From positions 1,010,129 to 1,074,128 of the forward strand of contig VZQC01006716.1 of the NCBI GenBank assembly GCA_009823505.1: a stretch of 64,000 nucleotides of DNA, read 5' to 3'. Below the pieces are notes generated by a model that saw only the letters and a list, made by a program, of their open reading frames with translations, did not search any database and had not been told where the DNA came from. A program made the translations under genes and the position numbers. Of the stretch, positions 55,935-64,000 are shown piece after piece (position 1 is the first letter of the stretch; every line of letters starts with the position of its first letter). Source of the DNA: Rhizomys pruinosus (lineage: Eukaryota; Chordata; Mammalia; Rodentia; Spalacidae).

Positions 55935-56177
55935 TTTTAAATTTTTTATTTATTTCTGTATGTGCATGAATGTACTGTCTGCATGCAAGTCTGCGCACCC
56001 GTGTCATGCAATGCCGCGGAGGTCAGAAGAGGGTCTCGGATTCCCCTGGAACTGGAGTTCTCCTGGAATTGGAGTTTCAGACGGCTCTCAGCCGCCATGT
56101 GGGTGCTGGGGATCGAACCCAGGTCCTCTGCAAGAGCGGTCGGCGCTCTCAACCACTAGGCCATCTCTCCAGCTCCT
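55935..56177 (-). repeat. B2 SINE
   Basis: Young-type; tcaggtggccattttt lies on both sides (55921-55936 and 56177-56192). Confidence 0.93.
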
Positions 56178-56221
56178 CAGGTGGCCATTTTTAACTGGAG
56201 GTCATCTGATCCGCCAAGCCA

Positions 56222-56285
56222 ATGTCAGCTAACATTGAATGTGCATGTATGATATGTCAGCTAACATTGAATGTGCATGTATGAT
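56222..56285. repeat. 32-bp perfect tandem duplication
   Basis: Two identical copies of a unit beginning atgtcagctaacattgaatg. Confidence 0.95.
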
Positions 56286-56419
56286 ATAACAGGATCTGTT
56301 CTAAGCTCTTGTAATGTTTCCCTAATCCTCACCACATTGCTGAGAGCTAGAACTGTTGTTGTTGAGATATTCCTATTTATGATGAGCAAAGTAGATGGGA
56401 TAAGCAATTTGCTTATGTA

Positions 56420-56794
56420 TGTTGGCAGCCTACCACACAGACAGTGTGTGCTGTGTCACGCCCTAGGATGGCGCCGACTTCCTGAGTCGCTGGAACGGCA
56501 GCAAGCCGCTTCCCGCCGTTGCCTTTGCATTGGACAAACTGCGCATGACTACTACCCCGAGCCCACGCTCTCTGGGCCCGCGCTCTCTGGGCCCGCGCCT
56601 TGGGCATGCTAATGAGGCATTGGGGCCCTGTACCAATCCAGAGCATACACGAACCCTCTAGAATGCTATATAAGCAGTGCTTCTGCCCCATTTCGGGGTC
56701 CTTCTCACAAAAGAGCTGTGCACAATAAATATTACCACAGAAGAATCCTGTTGTCCGCGTGAAGTTCTTGCCAGCGAGACTACAGCGTGGGACA
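56420..56794 (+). repeat. 5' LTR of the IAP-like element
   Basis: Starts TGTTGGCAGCC, ends GACA. TATA (ctatataag) at about 56666-56674, poly(A) signal at about 56723-56728. The GC-rich repeat gctctctgggcccgc occurs twice at 56566-56600. Confidence 0.92.
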
Positions 56795-56796
56795 AG

Positions 56797-56815
56797 TGGT
56801 GCCGAAGACCCGGGA
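56797..56815 (+). promoter_or_regulatory. tRNA-Phe-type primer-binding site
   Basis: TGGTGCCGAAGACCCGGGA, two bases after the LTR; the known IAP site has one base fewer (GAAACCC). A second similar tggtgccgagagcccggg follows at about 56825, a local duplication. Confidence 0.85.
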
Positions 56816-56950
56816 CCATGACAAGTGGTGCCGAGAGCCCGGGCCCGGGAACCTGACATCGTCGCTGGCACCGAGAGGACCCTTCAACTTCCGAAGAGGG
56901 TTCAGAACTGTGGCCAGGTAAGTTTTTCTTTAAGTTAAGTTCTGAGAGAT

Positions 56951-57478
56951 ATGCTTTTCTCTGACGATCTAGAGGGATTCCAATCTTGCTTAATCATTTT
57001 ATTGGCTGTTGTAATTGTCCTTGTACCATTGTTTACTCTCTCTTGCTGGGATGATCAAAACTGTAAAGAAGAAATTAGGGAAGGACAACAAGCCCTTGCG
57101 GACCTTCAGGAAAGCATGTCAGAAACAGAACGGAGTGAAAGGTTAGATGCGCATTCAAAGAAAAAAGAGGATGCTAGCGAGATTACTAATAAAGGTACCT
57201 TATACCCATTTAGAGACCTACAAGCCCTGACATTAAATGATTCAGATTCTAATGAAAAATTACCGCTATCTGAGGAGGAGGAATTAGAGGAGGAAGCAGC
57301 CCGGTACAAAAATGAACACTTTCGCCCCGCCCGGCGAAAGAAAAGGTTAAAACTGAAAGTAAACAGGTCCCATAGCTCTCCCGCTCCCCATTTGATTTTT
57401 ACTATGACTACTTTTGGTGGAGTTAAAATGCTGTTTTCATTCTGCGTTTGTGTAGTTTGGTGCTTTGTTCAAAGTTAA
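56951..57478 (+). pseudogene. gag N-terminal remnant of the IAP-like element
   Basis: Open for 175 codons from ATG. Residues 10-32 are strongly hydrophobic (CLIILLAVVIVLVPLFTL), fitting the ER-targeting signal of IAP Gag. An acidic stretch (LSEEEELEEEAARYK) and a basic one (RPARRKKRLKLK) follow. From about residue 147 the frame enters the AT-rich segment described next, so the C-terminal 30 residues are not gag. Confidence 0.72.
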
Positions 57479-57945
57479 GTGTTTTCAAAAAAGTATGTTT
57501 TGCATGTATTTTTTTACAGTCTTAAATTTTGACTGCTGAGAAGTTTCTATTGTACAAAACTTCATTTAAAAGGTTTTTCTACTGAATCCAGGGTATTCTG
57601 AAGATCGAAGCCTGTGTGTAAATGCTACCAAATGGCAAAAACCAACAATAAACCATTTGATTTTTACTTTTTTTCTAAATATCAATGCTTAACCAGAGCT
57701 ATTTCAATTAATTTGTCAGTAGAGATTTAAAAACAGCTACCCATTTATTCCAGGAGTTAAAAACATAACCATATTCAATGAACCTGCAAGTTAAGTGTTA
57801 AAAATATGCTCTGTGACTCTGTACTACTAGTATTAGAACTAAAAAATCTTCCATGCAGCAAATGCTTAATGCTTTCCATAAATGTGGATTTGTCTGCCTT
57901 TATGTAATCTGTATTATATAGAGAAGGGAAAAAGTGTTGCTGCAA
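57388..57945 (+). other. Non-retroviral-looking AT-rich segment inside the IAP-like element
   Basis: About 550 bp between gag and env remnants with no retroviral coding sequence. It is AT-rich, holds AATAAA near 57648, and reads like a cellular 3' UTR; I do not recognise the gene. The 16-nt sequence ccatttgatttttact occurs at its left edge (57388-57403) and again at 57653-57668. Confidence 0.5.
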
Positions 57946-58517
57946 CCTAAATGGTCACCCTTCTGTACTGGCCAGAGGGAAACAGCTTTGCCCCCTTGGA
58001 CAGGATGCCAGTCACGGGGAGTATGCTGGACAATTAACGGCCTTTTACCTTTTGGAATACTTCTACTACATTTGAACTATGGCAGCTAGCCCAGCTTGGC
58101 TGTGAGTGGAAATATTCTGGCCTATGTGTGACCAGCATCCAATATCAAAACTTCACAAGGGCAGCAAATTTGTCTAACCAATTGTCTAGATATCTTTTAG
58201 GTAATTGGACTGGAGAATTTGACAGCTTGATGAACCAACTTCGTATGGCTATTGTCACCGTGAACTCGACTAGAGTGGATGCCTCCCTTGCTGAAGGACT
58301 GGCCTCCTGGATTACTGCTGCCGTCTCACACTTCAAAGAATGGGCAGGGGTGGCAGGGTTTGGCCTATTTCTATGTGGAGGGATTATAATTATGCTCTGG
58401 ATTATGTGTAGGCTCCGTGCCCAGCATCAGTGCGATAAAGTAGTCATTGCACAGGCCCTTGCGGCTTTGGAAGCAGGCTCCTCCCCAAACATTTGGCTTA
58501 GTATGCTGGAGAAGTAG
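57946..58517 (+). pseudogene. env C-terminal remnant of the IAP-like element
   Basis: From 58128 open for 129 residues in a class II ERV transmembrane-subunit style: N-glycosylation sites, an amphipathic stretch, then a membrane span (FGLFLCGGIIIMLWIMC) and short tail. The upstream part has stops. It could be from an IAP variant that carried env. Confidence 0.6.
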
Positions 58518-58710
58518 TCAATGACGGGTAAGACCTGCTGCAAGTATTACCAACCTAAGGCAGGGAACAGACCAAAAACTGTCTGTCCACCCCATGACGG
58601 GTAAGGAATACCTCTGCAGGGGCAACCTAAGACAGGCATTCTCCCAGCCAATTTTAATAGAGTCTCTGACAGGTCATGTCGCAAATGCGGCCCAGAGACC
58701 TTGCTCTATT

Positions 58711-58728
58711 AAAACAGAAAGGGGGAAC
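58711..58728 (+). promoter_or_regulatory. Polypurine tract of the IAP-like element
   Basis: aaaacagaaagggggaac immediately before the 3' LTR; primes plus-strand synthesis. Confidence 0.85.
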
Positions 58729-59103
58729 TGTTGGCAGCCTACCACACAGACAGTGTGTGCTGTGCCACGCCCTAGGATGGCGCCGACTTCCTGAGTCGCT
58801 GGAACAGCAGCAAGCAGCTTCCCGCCGTTGCCTTTGCATTGGACAAACTGCGCATGACTACTACTCCGAGCCCACGCTCTCTGGGCCCGCGCTCTCTGGG
58901 CCCACGCCTTGGGCATGCTAATGAGGCATTGGGGCCCTGTACCAATCCAGAGCATACACGAACCCTCTAGACTGCTATATAAGCAGTGCTTCTGCCCCAC
59001 TTTGGGGTCCTTCTCACAAAAGAGCTGTGCACAATAAATATTACCACAGAAGAATCCTGTTGTCCACGTGAAGTTCTTGCCAGCGAGACTACAGCGCGGG
59101 ACA
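58729..59103 (+). repeat. 3' LTR of the IAP-like element
   Basis: Same length as the 5' copy; differences are scattered and mostly transitions. Confidence 0.92.
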
Positions 59104-59109
59104 TATGTA

Positions 59110-59652
59110 GGTGTCAAAGGTGTCAAACTTGGTTAGAACCCAGGCCCCTACTGCAAAGAACCACATCGAATTACCAAGTCACATTGCTTCTCCCGGTCTC
59201 CTGGAAGAGTTCTGTATAGAAGTGGGCTTGAGCAGAGATTAAAAACACAATAAGTTGTGTAGTGTTCCACTACCACATCTTCCTCAAACCACTCCTCTCA
59301 CCTATGGGATGTTCTTGAAGTCCAACTAGCTGACTAGAGAGCCAACAGGATAGTCTGGCACCAGGCACACATCAGAATACTACTCAACGGTGGCACTGAA
59401 GACCAAGAGAGAGGAATAATTTTCTAAAAGGAAGAATTTTAAGCATTTTATCCTTCTATCACTTCAATGTCCCCCCACAAAATCATTTTGAAACTGAAAC
59501 TCCATTATGAAGTTTTAAAAAGTTTGAAACATAACCATCCTGGAATGTAGAGGTCGGCATTTGAGAGTTGAATGAGGCCATAAGCGTGAAGCCCCTAACT
59601 CAAGGGGGTGGTGGCTTTCTTTTTAAAATTATATTTATCAAAAATAAAAAAG
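59110..59652. other. Intergenic sequence, nothing recognised
   Basis: Unique after the element's right target-site copy. Confidence 0.45.
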
Positions 59653-59653
59653 G

Positions 59654-59862
59654 GGGCTGGAGAGATGGCTCAATGGTTAAGAGTACTGACTGCTCTTACA
59701 GAGGACCTGGGTTCAATTTCCAGCACCCACATGGCAGCTGAGAACCATCTTTAACTCTAGTTCCAGGGGAACCCAATGCCCTCTTCTGACCTCCTCAGCA
59801 CTGCACGACACAGGTGCACAAACCTACATGCAGACAGTACACTCATACACATAAGAAGTTAA
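59654..59862 (+). repeat. B2 SINE
   Basis: Full-length, older subtype than the gcggttaagagcgcc copies. Confidence 0.9.
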
Positions 59863-59892
59863 AAAAAAAAGAAAGGATCTCAAAAGTTAAAA

Positions 59893-60055
59893 AATATTTA
59901 TTTATTTATTTGTCTTTTTGAGACAGGGTCTCCCTGTAGTTCTGGCTGTCCTAGAACTCACTATGTAGACCAGGTTAGCCTTGAACTCACAGAGATCTGC
60001 CTGCCTCTGCCTCCCAAGTGCTACGATTAAAGGCATGCACCACTACGGCTGGCCT
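59893..60055 (-). repeat. B1 SINE with (TTTA)n
   Basis: Reverse copy, complete. Confidence 0.87.
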
Positions 60056-60057
60056 CA

Positions 60058-60242
60058 ATTTATTTTTTAATTACGTGTATATGGGAAGATGATGTGGACA
60101 TGTGAACGCAGGTGCCTGTGGAAGGCAAAGACATCAGACCCCTAGGAGCAGGAGTTATATGCTGATGTGGTTGTTGGGAATTGAGCTCAGGTCCTCTGGA
60201 AGAGCAGTTGATACTCCTAACCACTTAGCCATCTCTCCACTG
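60058..60242 (-). repeat. B3/B2-like SINE, old
   Basis: Reverse copy (gagctcaggtcctctggaag, ttagccatctctcc). Confidence 0.7.
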
Positions 60243-60412
60243 GAATGGTGGCCTTCTAAGAATCAGGGAACAGACCTGAGCTTGAGATTCTGCACAGGCC
60301 CCACTACCAAGAAAAAGGCCCTGACCAGATGTGACCACATGGTTTGCAGCTTCTCAGCCTTCAGACCTTGTGCTGAACAAACCTTTATTCTTTAAAAATA
60401 ACCCAATCTGCA

Positions 60413-60628
60413 GGGCTGGAGAGATGGCTCAGCAGTTAAAGGCACTGGCTGCTCTTGCAGAGGACCTGGGTTCAGTTCCTAGCACCCAGATGGTAGCTAA
60501 CAACCATCCATACTCAAGTTTTAGGAAATCTGCTGCCCTCTTCTGGACTCTGTGGGCATTGCATGATATGGGTGCACTTACATATATGCAGACAAAAATA
60601 TTCATGCATATAAAGTAAAAATAAATAA
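60413..60628 (+). repeat. B2 SINE
   Basis: Older subtype ending in aaaaataaataaat. Confidence 0.87.
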
Positions 60629-60776
60629 ATGAGCTGGGTGTGGTGGTGCATGCCTTTAATCCCAGCACTCAGGAGGCAGAGGCAGGTGGATCTCTGTGAG
60701 TTCAAGGCCAGCCTGGTCTATGTAGTGGGTTCCAGGCCACTTGGGGCTACAGGGAGACCCTGTCTCAAAAAGACAA

Positions 60777-60812
<36 letters not shown>

Positions 60813-60815
60813 ATT
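60629..60815 (+). repeat. B1 SINE with (AAAT)n
   Basis: Complete; directly follows the B2. Confidence 0.9.
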
Positions 60816-60817
60816 TT

Positions 60818-60930
60818 TCAAGAGGCAGAGGCAGGCAGATCACTGTGAATTCAAGGCCAGCCTGGTCTACATAGAAAGTTCCAGGCCAGTTGGGGCTACA
60901 GGGATACCCTATCTCAAAAAGACCAAAATA

Positions 60931-60977
<47 letters not shown>

Positions 60978-60978
60978 A
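60818..60978 (+). repeat. 5'-truncated B1 SINE with (AAAT)n
   Basis: Starts at aagaggcagaggcaggcag. Confidence 0.88.
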
Positions 60979-61281
60979 AATTACCCAGTCTGTGGTCTTC
61001 AGTTACAGCAACAACCAACAAGACAGATCCTGTTGATGGCTATATCTGAAAAAGAGAAACTACAGGTATCACCAGATGCTGATGGTTCAGCTCAATATCC
61101 AGAGATCTGGAAGGACTAAGAAGGCAAGGCAGGTGACAAGGACAGCTGAGGAAAAGGGAGAAAGGTACACAGGGACACTGCCAGGATGCATCCAGAGTAT
61201 GAGAGTCTCTTATTCTTTGTGATGCCCAGCAAAACACTCCCCTCTAGAGCCTAGTGTTTAATAGCCTAGTGAGAAGTTGGC
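60979..61281. other. Intergenic sequence, nothing recognised
   Basis: Unique. Confidence 0.4.
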
Positions 61282-61282
61282 C

Positions 61283-61436
61283 TGGGGCTGGACAGATGAG
61301 CTGAAAGCATGTACTGCTCTCGCAGGTCCCAGGTTCACTTCCTAAGTTCCTAGCACCCATGTCACAACTGCCTGTAGCTCCAGTTCCAGCAGATCTGACA
61401 CTCTCTTCTCGTCTCTATGGGCACTTGCATTCATGT

Positions 61437-61470
<34 letters not shown>
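61283..61470 (+). repeat. B2 SINE, old, with (CA)n tail
   Basis: Diverged B2 and an (ac)n run at 61438-61468. Confidence 0.75.
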
Positions 61471-62146
61471 AAAAACAAATCTTTAAAAACAAAATGCAAC
61501 ATTGTCCTGTCCTCTGTATTTCAGCCACTTCTTCCTCCCAGCACTCCAGTATTGCTCAACAACTCATGAACAAAGTGAGCAAAGTGGGCACCGTGGCAGA
61601 AACACAGACTGTGTGTGGGTTCATCACCTTGAATTTCCCCTCATCACTGCTGCTTCCAGCAATTGAAGCCACACTTAAGACCTGATATACACTAGACTTG
61701 AAGGCAGTAAAGCCAGAGCAACACAGCATCACCTCCACACCAGAATCCAAGACCTGAATGCCAAACTCTGGCCCCTGGTAGAAGTAAATGCTTCCTCCAC
61801 TGGCTTGGAGAAAACCAGCCCCCTGGTGTCCCCTCAGGGCTTCTAAACATGTGGAGCTATTTGATGAGTGGAGCCATGAAGAGGTTTGGGAAATGTGACC
61901 TGCAGATTTCCATCCTGCACAGTGGGGCAGAAAACTGGAAGGGGCAGAAGGGTGGGGGAGGAAAAGATGTTTCACAAAGAAGCAGGAGGTTATCTTTTTT
62001 AGAAGAGCAATTTATTCTGGGTTTAGATTTGCTGACCTTGCTTAACAGACATCCACCCACACCAACATTTATAGCCTTACTGAATGCTTATTCACTGCCA
62101 TAGTATTCCTTTCAACATTGGTTCTCACTAAGAAACTGGTTTGCTT
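61471..62146. other. Intergenic sequence with unassigned frames
   Basis: A 139-residue frame on the - strand (61556-61975) and shorter ones have no similarity I recognise. Possibly an old processed pseudogene, unproven. Confidence 0.3.
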
Positions 62147-62147
62147 T

Positions 62148-62186
<39 letters not shown>

Positions 62187-62300
62187 TGGTAATTTGGAAT
62201 GGAACAGGGTCTCACACTTTACCCAGACTGACCAGAAACTCTGGGCTATCCTCCTACCTCAGCCTCTAGAGTACTGGGCTACCAGTATGAGCCACTGTAA
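62148..62300 (-). repeat. (CAT)n tract and B1-like relic
   Basis: (atc)n at 62150-62185 followed by a diverged reverse B1 (cctcagcctctagagtactg). Confidence 0.65.
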
Positions 62301-62510
62301 TTAGTGCAGAAACTGCTTTTATACTCAAAGTGATACAGCAATGGGCTGGCGCTCCTTTACTTAAAATTGTTTGGCCTCATAGAAGTTATAGTTCAGGTTC
62401 AAAGTTCCACTTGGGAAGCAGGGTTTTCACAATGCAGTACCATTGGTCCTCCATGTCTATGGGCTTCCTCGAACTCAACCAGCCACAGATTGAAAGTAGG
62501 CAAACAGGAT

Positions 62511-62906
62511 CTGAGATCTCCTGAGACTAGCTGAGGCAAGCGCAGGTAGGCAGGCAGCAGCTGGGTGCTTCTTCAAGGCTGACTGTTGATTGATTTAATA
62601 TAGTTAATCTGTTAATCCAGTTGTCTTTGGCTTAATTGGCTTTTGTGGCTGTGGGGGCGGAGTTATCCTCCCAGCTGGTATAAAAGGTAGGGTTGTGTAA
62701 CTTCTAAGATCTGAGATCTCCCGAGACCAGCTGAGGCAAGGGCAGGTAGGCAGCAGCTGGGTTCTTTGGCAAGGCTGACTGTTGATTGATTTAATATAGT
62801 TAATCCGTTAATCCAGTTGTTTTTGGCTTAATTGGCTTTTGTGGCTGTGGGGGCGAAGTTATCCTCCCAGCTGGTATAAAAGGTAGGGTTGTATGACTCT
62901 TGAGAT
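62511..62906 (+). promoter_or_regulatory. L1 promoter monomers (two full copies)
   Basis: ctgagatctc recurs at 62511, 62711 and 62907, giving monomers of 200 and 196 bp. Each carries a G-rich box (gtgggggcgg at 62651, gtgggggcga at about 62847) and, about 20 bp later, TATAAAAG (62679-62686 and 62875-62882). Tandem monomers are the promoter units of rodent L1s; a TATA box in each is unusual. Confidence 0.85.
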
Positions 62907-63095
62907 CTGAGATCTCCCGAGACCAGCTGAGGCAAGCACAGGTGCCAGAAGCCCCCCCCCCGCCCCCCCAACTGGGATTATGAAGGCATCTGAAGCAGGC
63001 AAGCAAAGCAAGCCTTCAACACAGTGAAGAGGCATTTAGGACTCACATTGGAATACAGGCAAGGAGAAGCCCATATGCCAGGAACATGAAGAAGA

Positions 63096-63990
63096 GACAA
63101 CACGGGAAAGGGGCAGGATAATCCCACATCAATCTCTACCAACTCTATGGAAGATTCCTACAGTGGGATCCCCCTGGGGATGGCCCAGGACACAGATATC
63201 AGAAACACAATTGGGAAGATATTTAAAGAACTACAAGATTATAAAGAGCAAATCAAAGAACTAAGAAAAGAGAATGAAGAACTCAAGAAGGACCTAAAGA
63301 GAGAAAATGACAAACTCTGGAACTGGAAACACTGAAAAGATCCCATGCTGAAAAAGATAAGGAAACCAACCAGCAAAGCAAAGAGCTACAGGAAGAGATT
63401 GAGAGGCTCCAAAAAGAAGTAGAAATACTAAAGAAATCAGAAGAGGAAATGAAAAAGGAAATCAAACACTCATCCAATCAAGACGAAAGGAATGGAAAAA
63501 GCCTCAGAAGCAGAATGGAGGAAGCAGAACAAAGAATATCAGACCTGGAAGATAACACAGAACAACTAAAAACCTCAAGGAAAGATTATGAAAAATTTAA
63601 AAATACACAAAAGTGGAACAACCAGGAACTGTGGGACACTATGAAAAGATCAAACCTTCAAACTCTGCCACATAGGAATAGAGAAGGAGAAGAATCCCAA
63701 GAGAATGTATGATCAAGATCTTCAACAGAAAGATGAAAACTTCCCAAACTAAAAAAAGACAAACCAATACAAAATACAAAGCACATAGAACTCCAAACAG
63801 ACAAGATCAGAAAAGAAATTCTCCCATGCACCTCATAGTTAACATGCTAGACACCCAATAACAAATCAAATCCTTAAAGACACAGGAGAAAAACAAGTGA
63901 CCTATAAGGGGAAACCTATCAGACTTACAACTGACTTCTCAATGAAAATTATGAAAGCCAAAGAAGAACCTGGAGCAAAGCATTCCCAGT
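63096..63990 (+). pseudogene. LINE-1 ORF1, broken copy
   Basis: The frame from ATG 63147 matches the other L1's ORF1 (GIPLGMAQDTDIRNTIGKIF, then the coiled coil) until it shifts at about 63320, after NDKL. The coiled coil resumes in another frame (63449-63712, SLRSRMEEAEQRISDLEDN) and breaks again before the RRM region. Non-functional. Confidence 0.88.
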
Positions 63991-64000
63991 GTTAAAAGAC

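Larger units (their letters stand above)
56420..59103 (+). mobile_element. Internally deleted IAP-like endogenous retrovirus
   Basis: Two 375-bp LTRs (56420-56794 and 58729-59103) flanked by the 6-bp repeat tatgta (56414-56419 and 59104-59109). A tRNA-Phe-type primer site, a gag with an N-terminal hydrophobic signal as in intracisternal A particles, and a polypurine tract agree with IAP. Only the gag start and env end remain; pro and pol are gone. The LTRs differ at about ten positions. Confidence 0.92.
62508..64000 (+). mobile_element. LINE-1 with 5'-UTR monomers, continues past the window
   Basis: Two 5'-UTR monomers, a partial third, the unique 5' UTR with a C-run, and ORF1 similar to the L1 at 19.5-25.0 kb. 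ORF1 is broken. The rest lies outside. Confidence 0.9.

Noticed and set aside
61556..61975. 139-residue frame on the - strand
   Set aside because: No domain, splice context or similarity recognised; its composition looks non-coding.
38460..64000. Exons of FAM47E, the expected upstream neighbour of Stbd1
   Set aside because: None found on the - strand; it probably lies beyond the window.

Overview
The window is mammalian nuclear DNA from a muroid rodent. The evidence is dense B1 (7SL-derived) and B2 (tRNA-derived) SINEs, ID/B4-type SINEs, a rodent-type LINE-1 and IAP-like and MMTV-like endogenous retroviruses. The B1, B2 and L1 copies do not look like the usual mouse or rat subfamilies, so I place it in a muroid lineage other than Mus or Rattus without naming a species. 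Gene assignments rest on protein similarity recalled from memory and on splice-site and reading-phase logic, not on a search.

Two host genes converge tail to tail, as STBD1 and CCDC158 do in other mammals. On the + strand, 1 to 30.2 kb is the 3' part of Ccdc158. Six exons are seen (7404-7578, 11441-11500, 17487-17554, 18963-19118, 27508-27615, 29979 to about 30225), with introns full of repeats. Splice phases agree across all six, but the coding tail is damaged by a 26-bp tandem duplication, an in-frame TAA and a one-base slip. On the - strand, Stbd1 (starch-binding domain protein 1) has exon 1 at 37815-38037 inside a CpG island and exon 2 at 34053-34837; its 335-residue frame is intact.

The last Ccdc158 introns hold a nearly complete LINE-1 (about 19.50-25.01 kb, - strand). 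Its ORF1 is open, and its ORF2 is open for 1220 codons and then ends at a premature TGA. A second L1 starts at about 62.51 kb (+ strand) with two tandem about 200-bp 5'-UTR monomers, each carrying a TATA box, and runs off the window.

From 38.5 to 64 kb, upstream of Stbd1, no host exon was recognised. This part holds two LTR elements with perfect 6-bp target-site duplications. The first is an 8.9-kb MMTV-like betaretroviral provirus (41622-50486, - strand) with 1.37-kb LTRs, a tRNA-Lys3-type primer-binding site, broken gag, dUTPase-protease, pol and env, and a superantigen-like coding region inside each LTR. The second is a 2.7-kb IAP-like element (56420-59103, + strand) with a gag start, an env end and, between them, about 550 bp of AT-rich sequence that does not look retroviral.

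The most notable points are the LTR-encoded superantigen homologue outside Mus, the eroding Ccdc158 tail, the TATA-bearing L1 monomers, and the foreign-looking segment in the IAP-like element. No CRISPR array, bacterial gene or functional RNA gene is present; a U2 snRNA fragment occurs at 55.6 kb.
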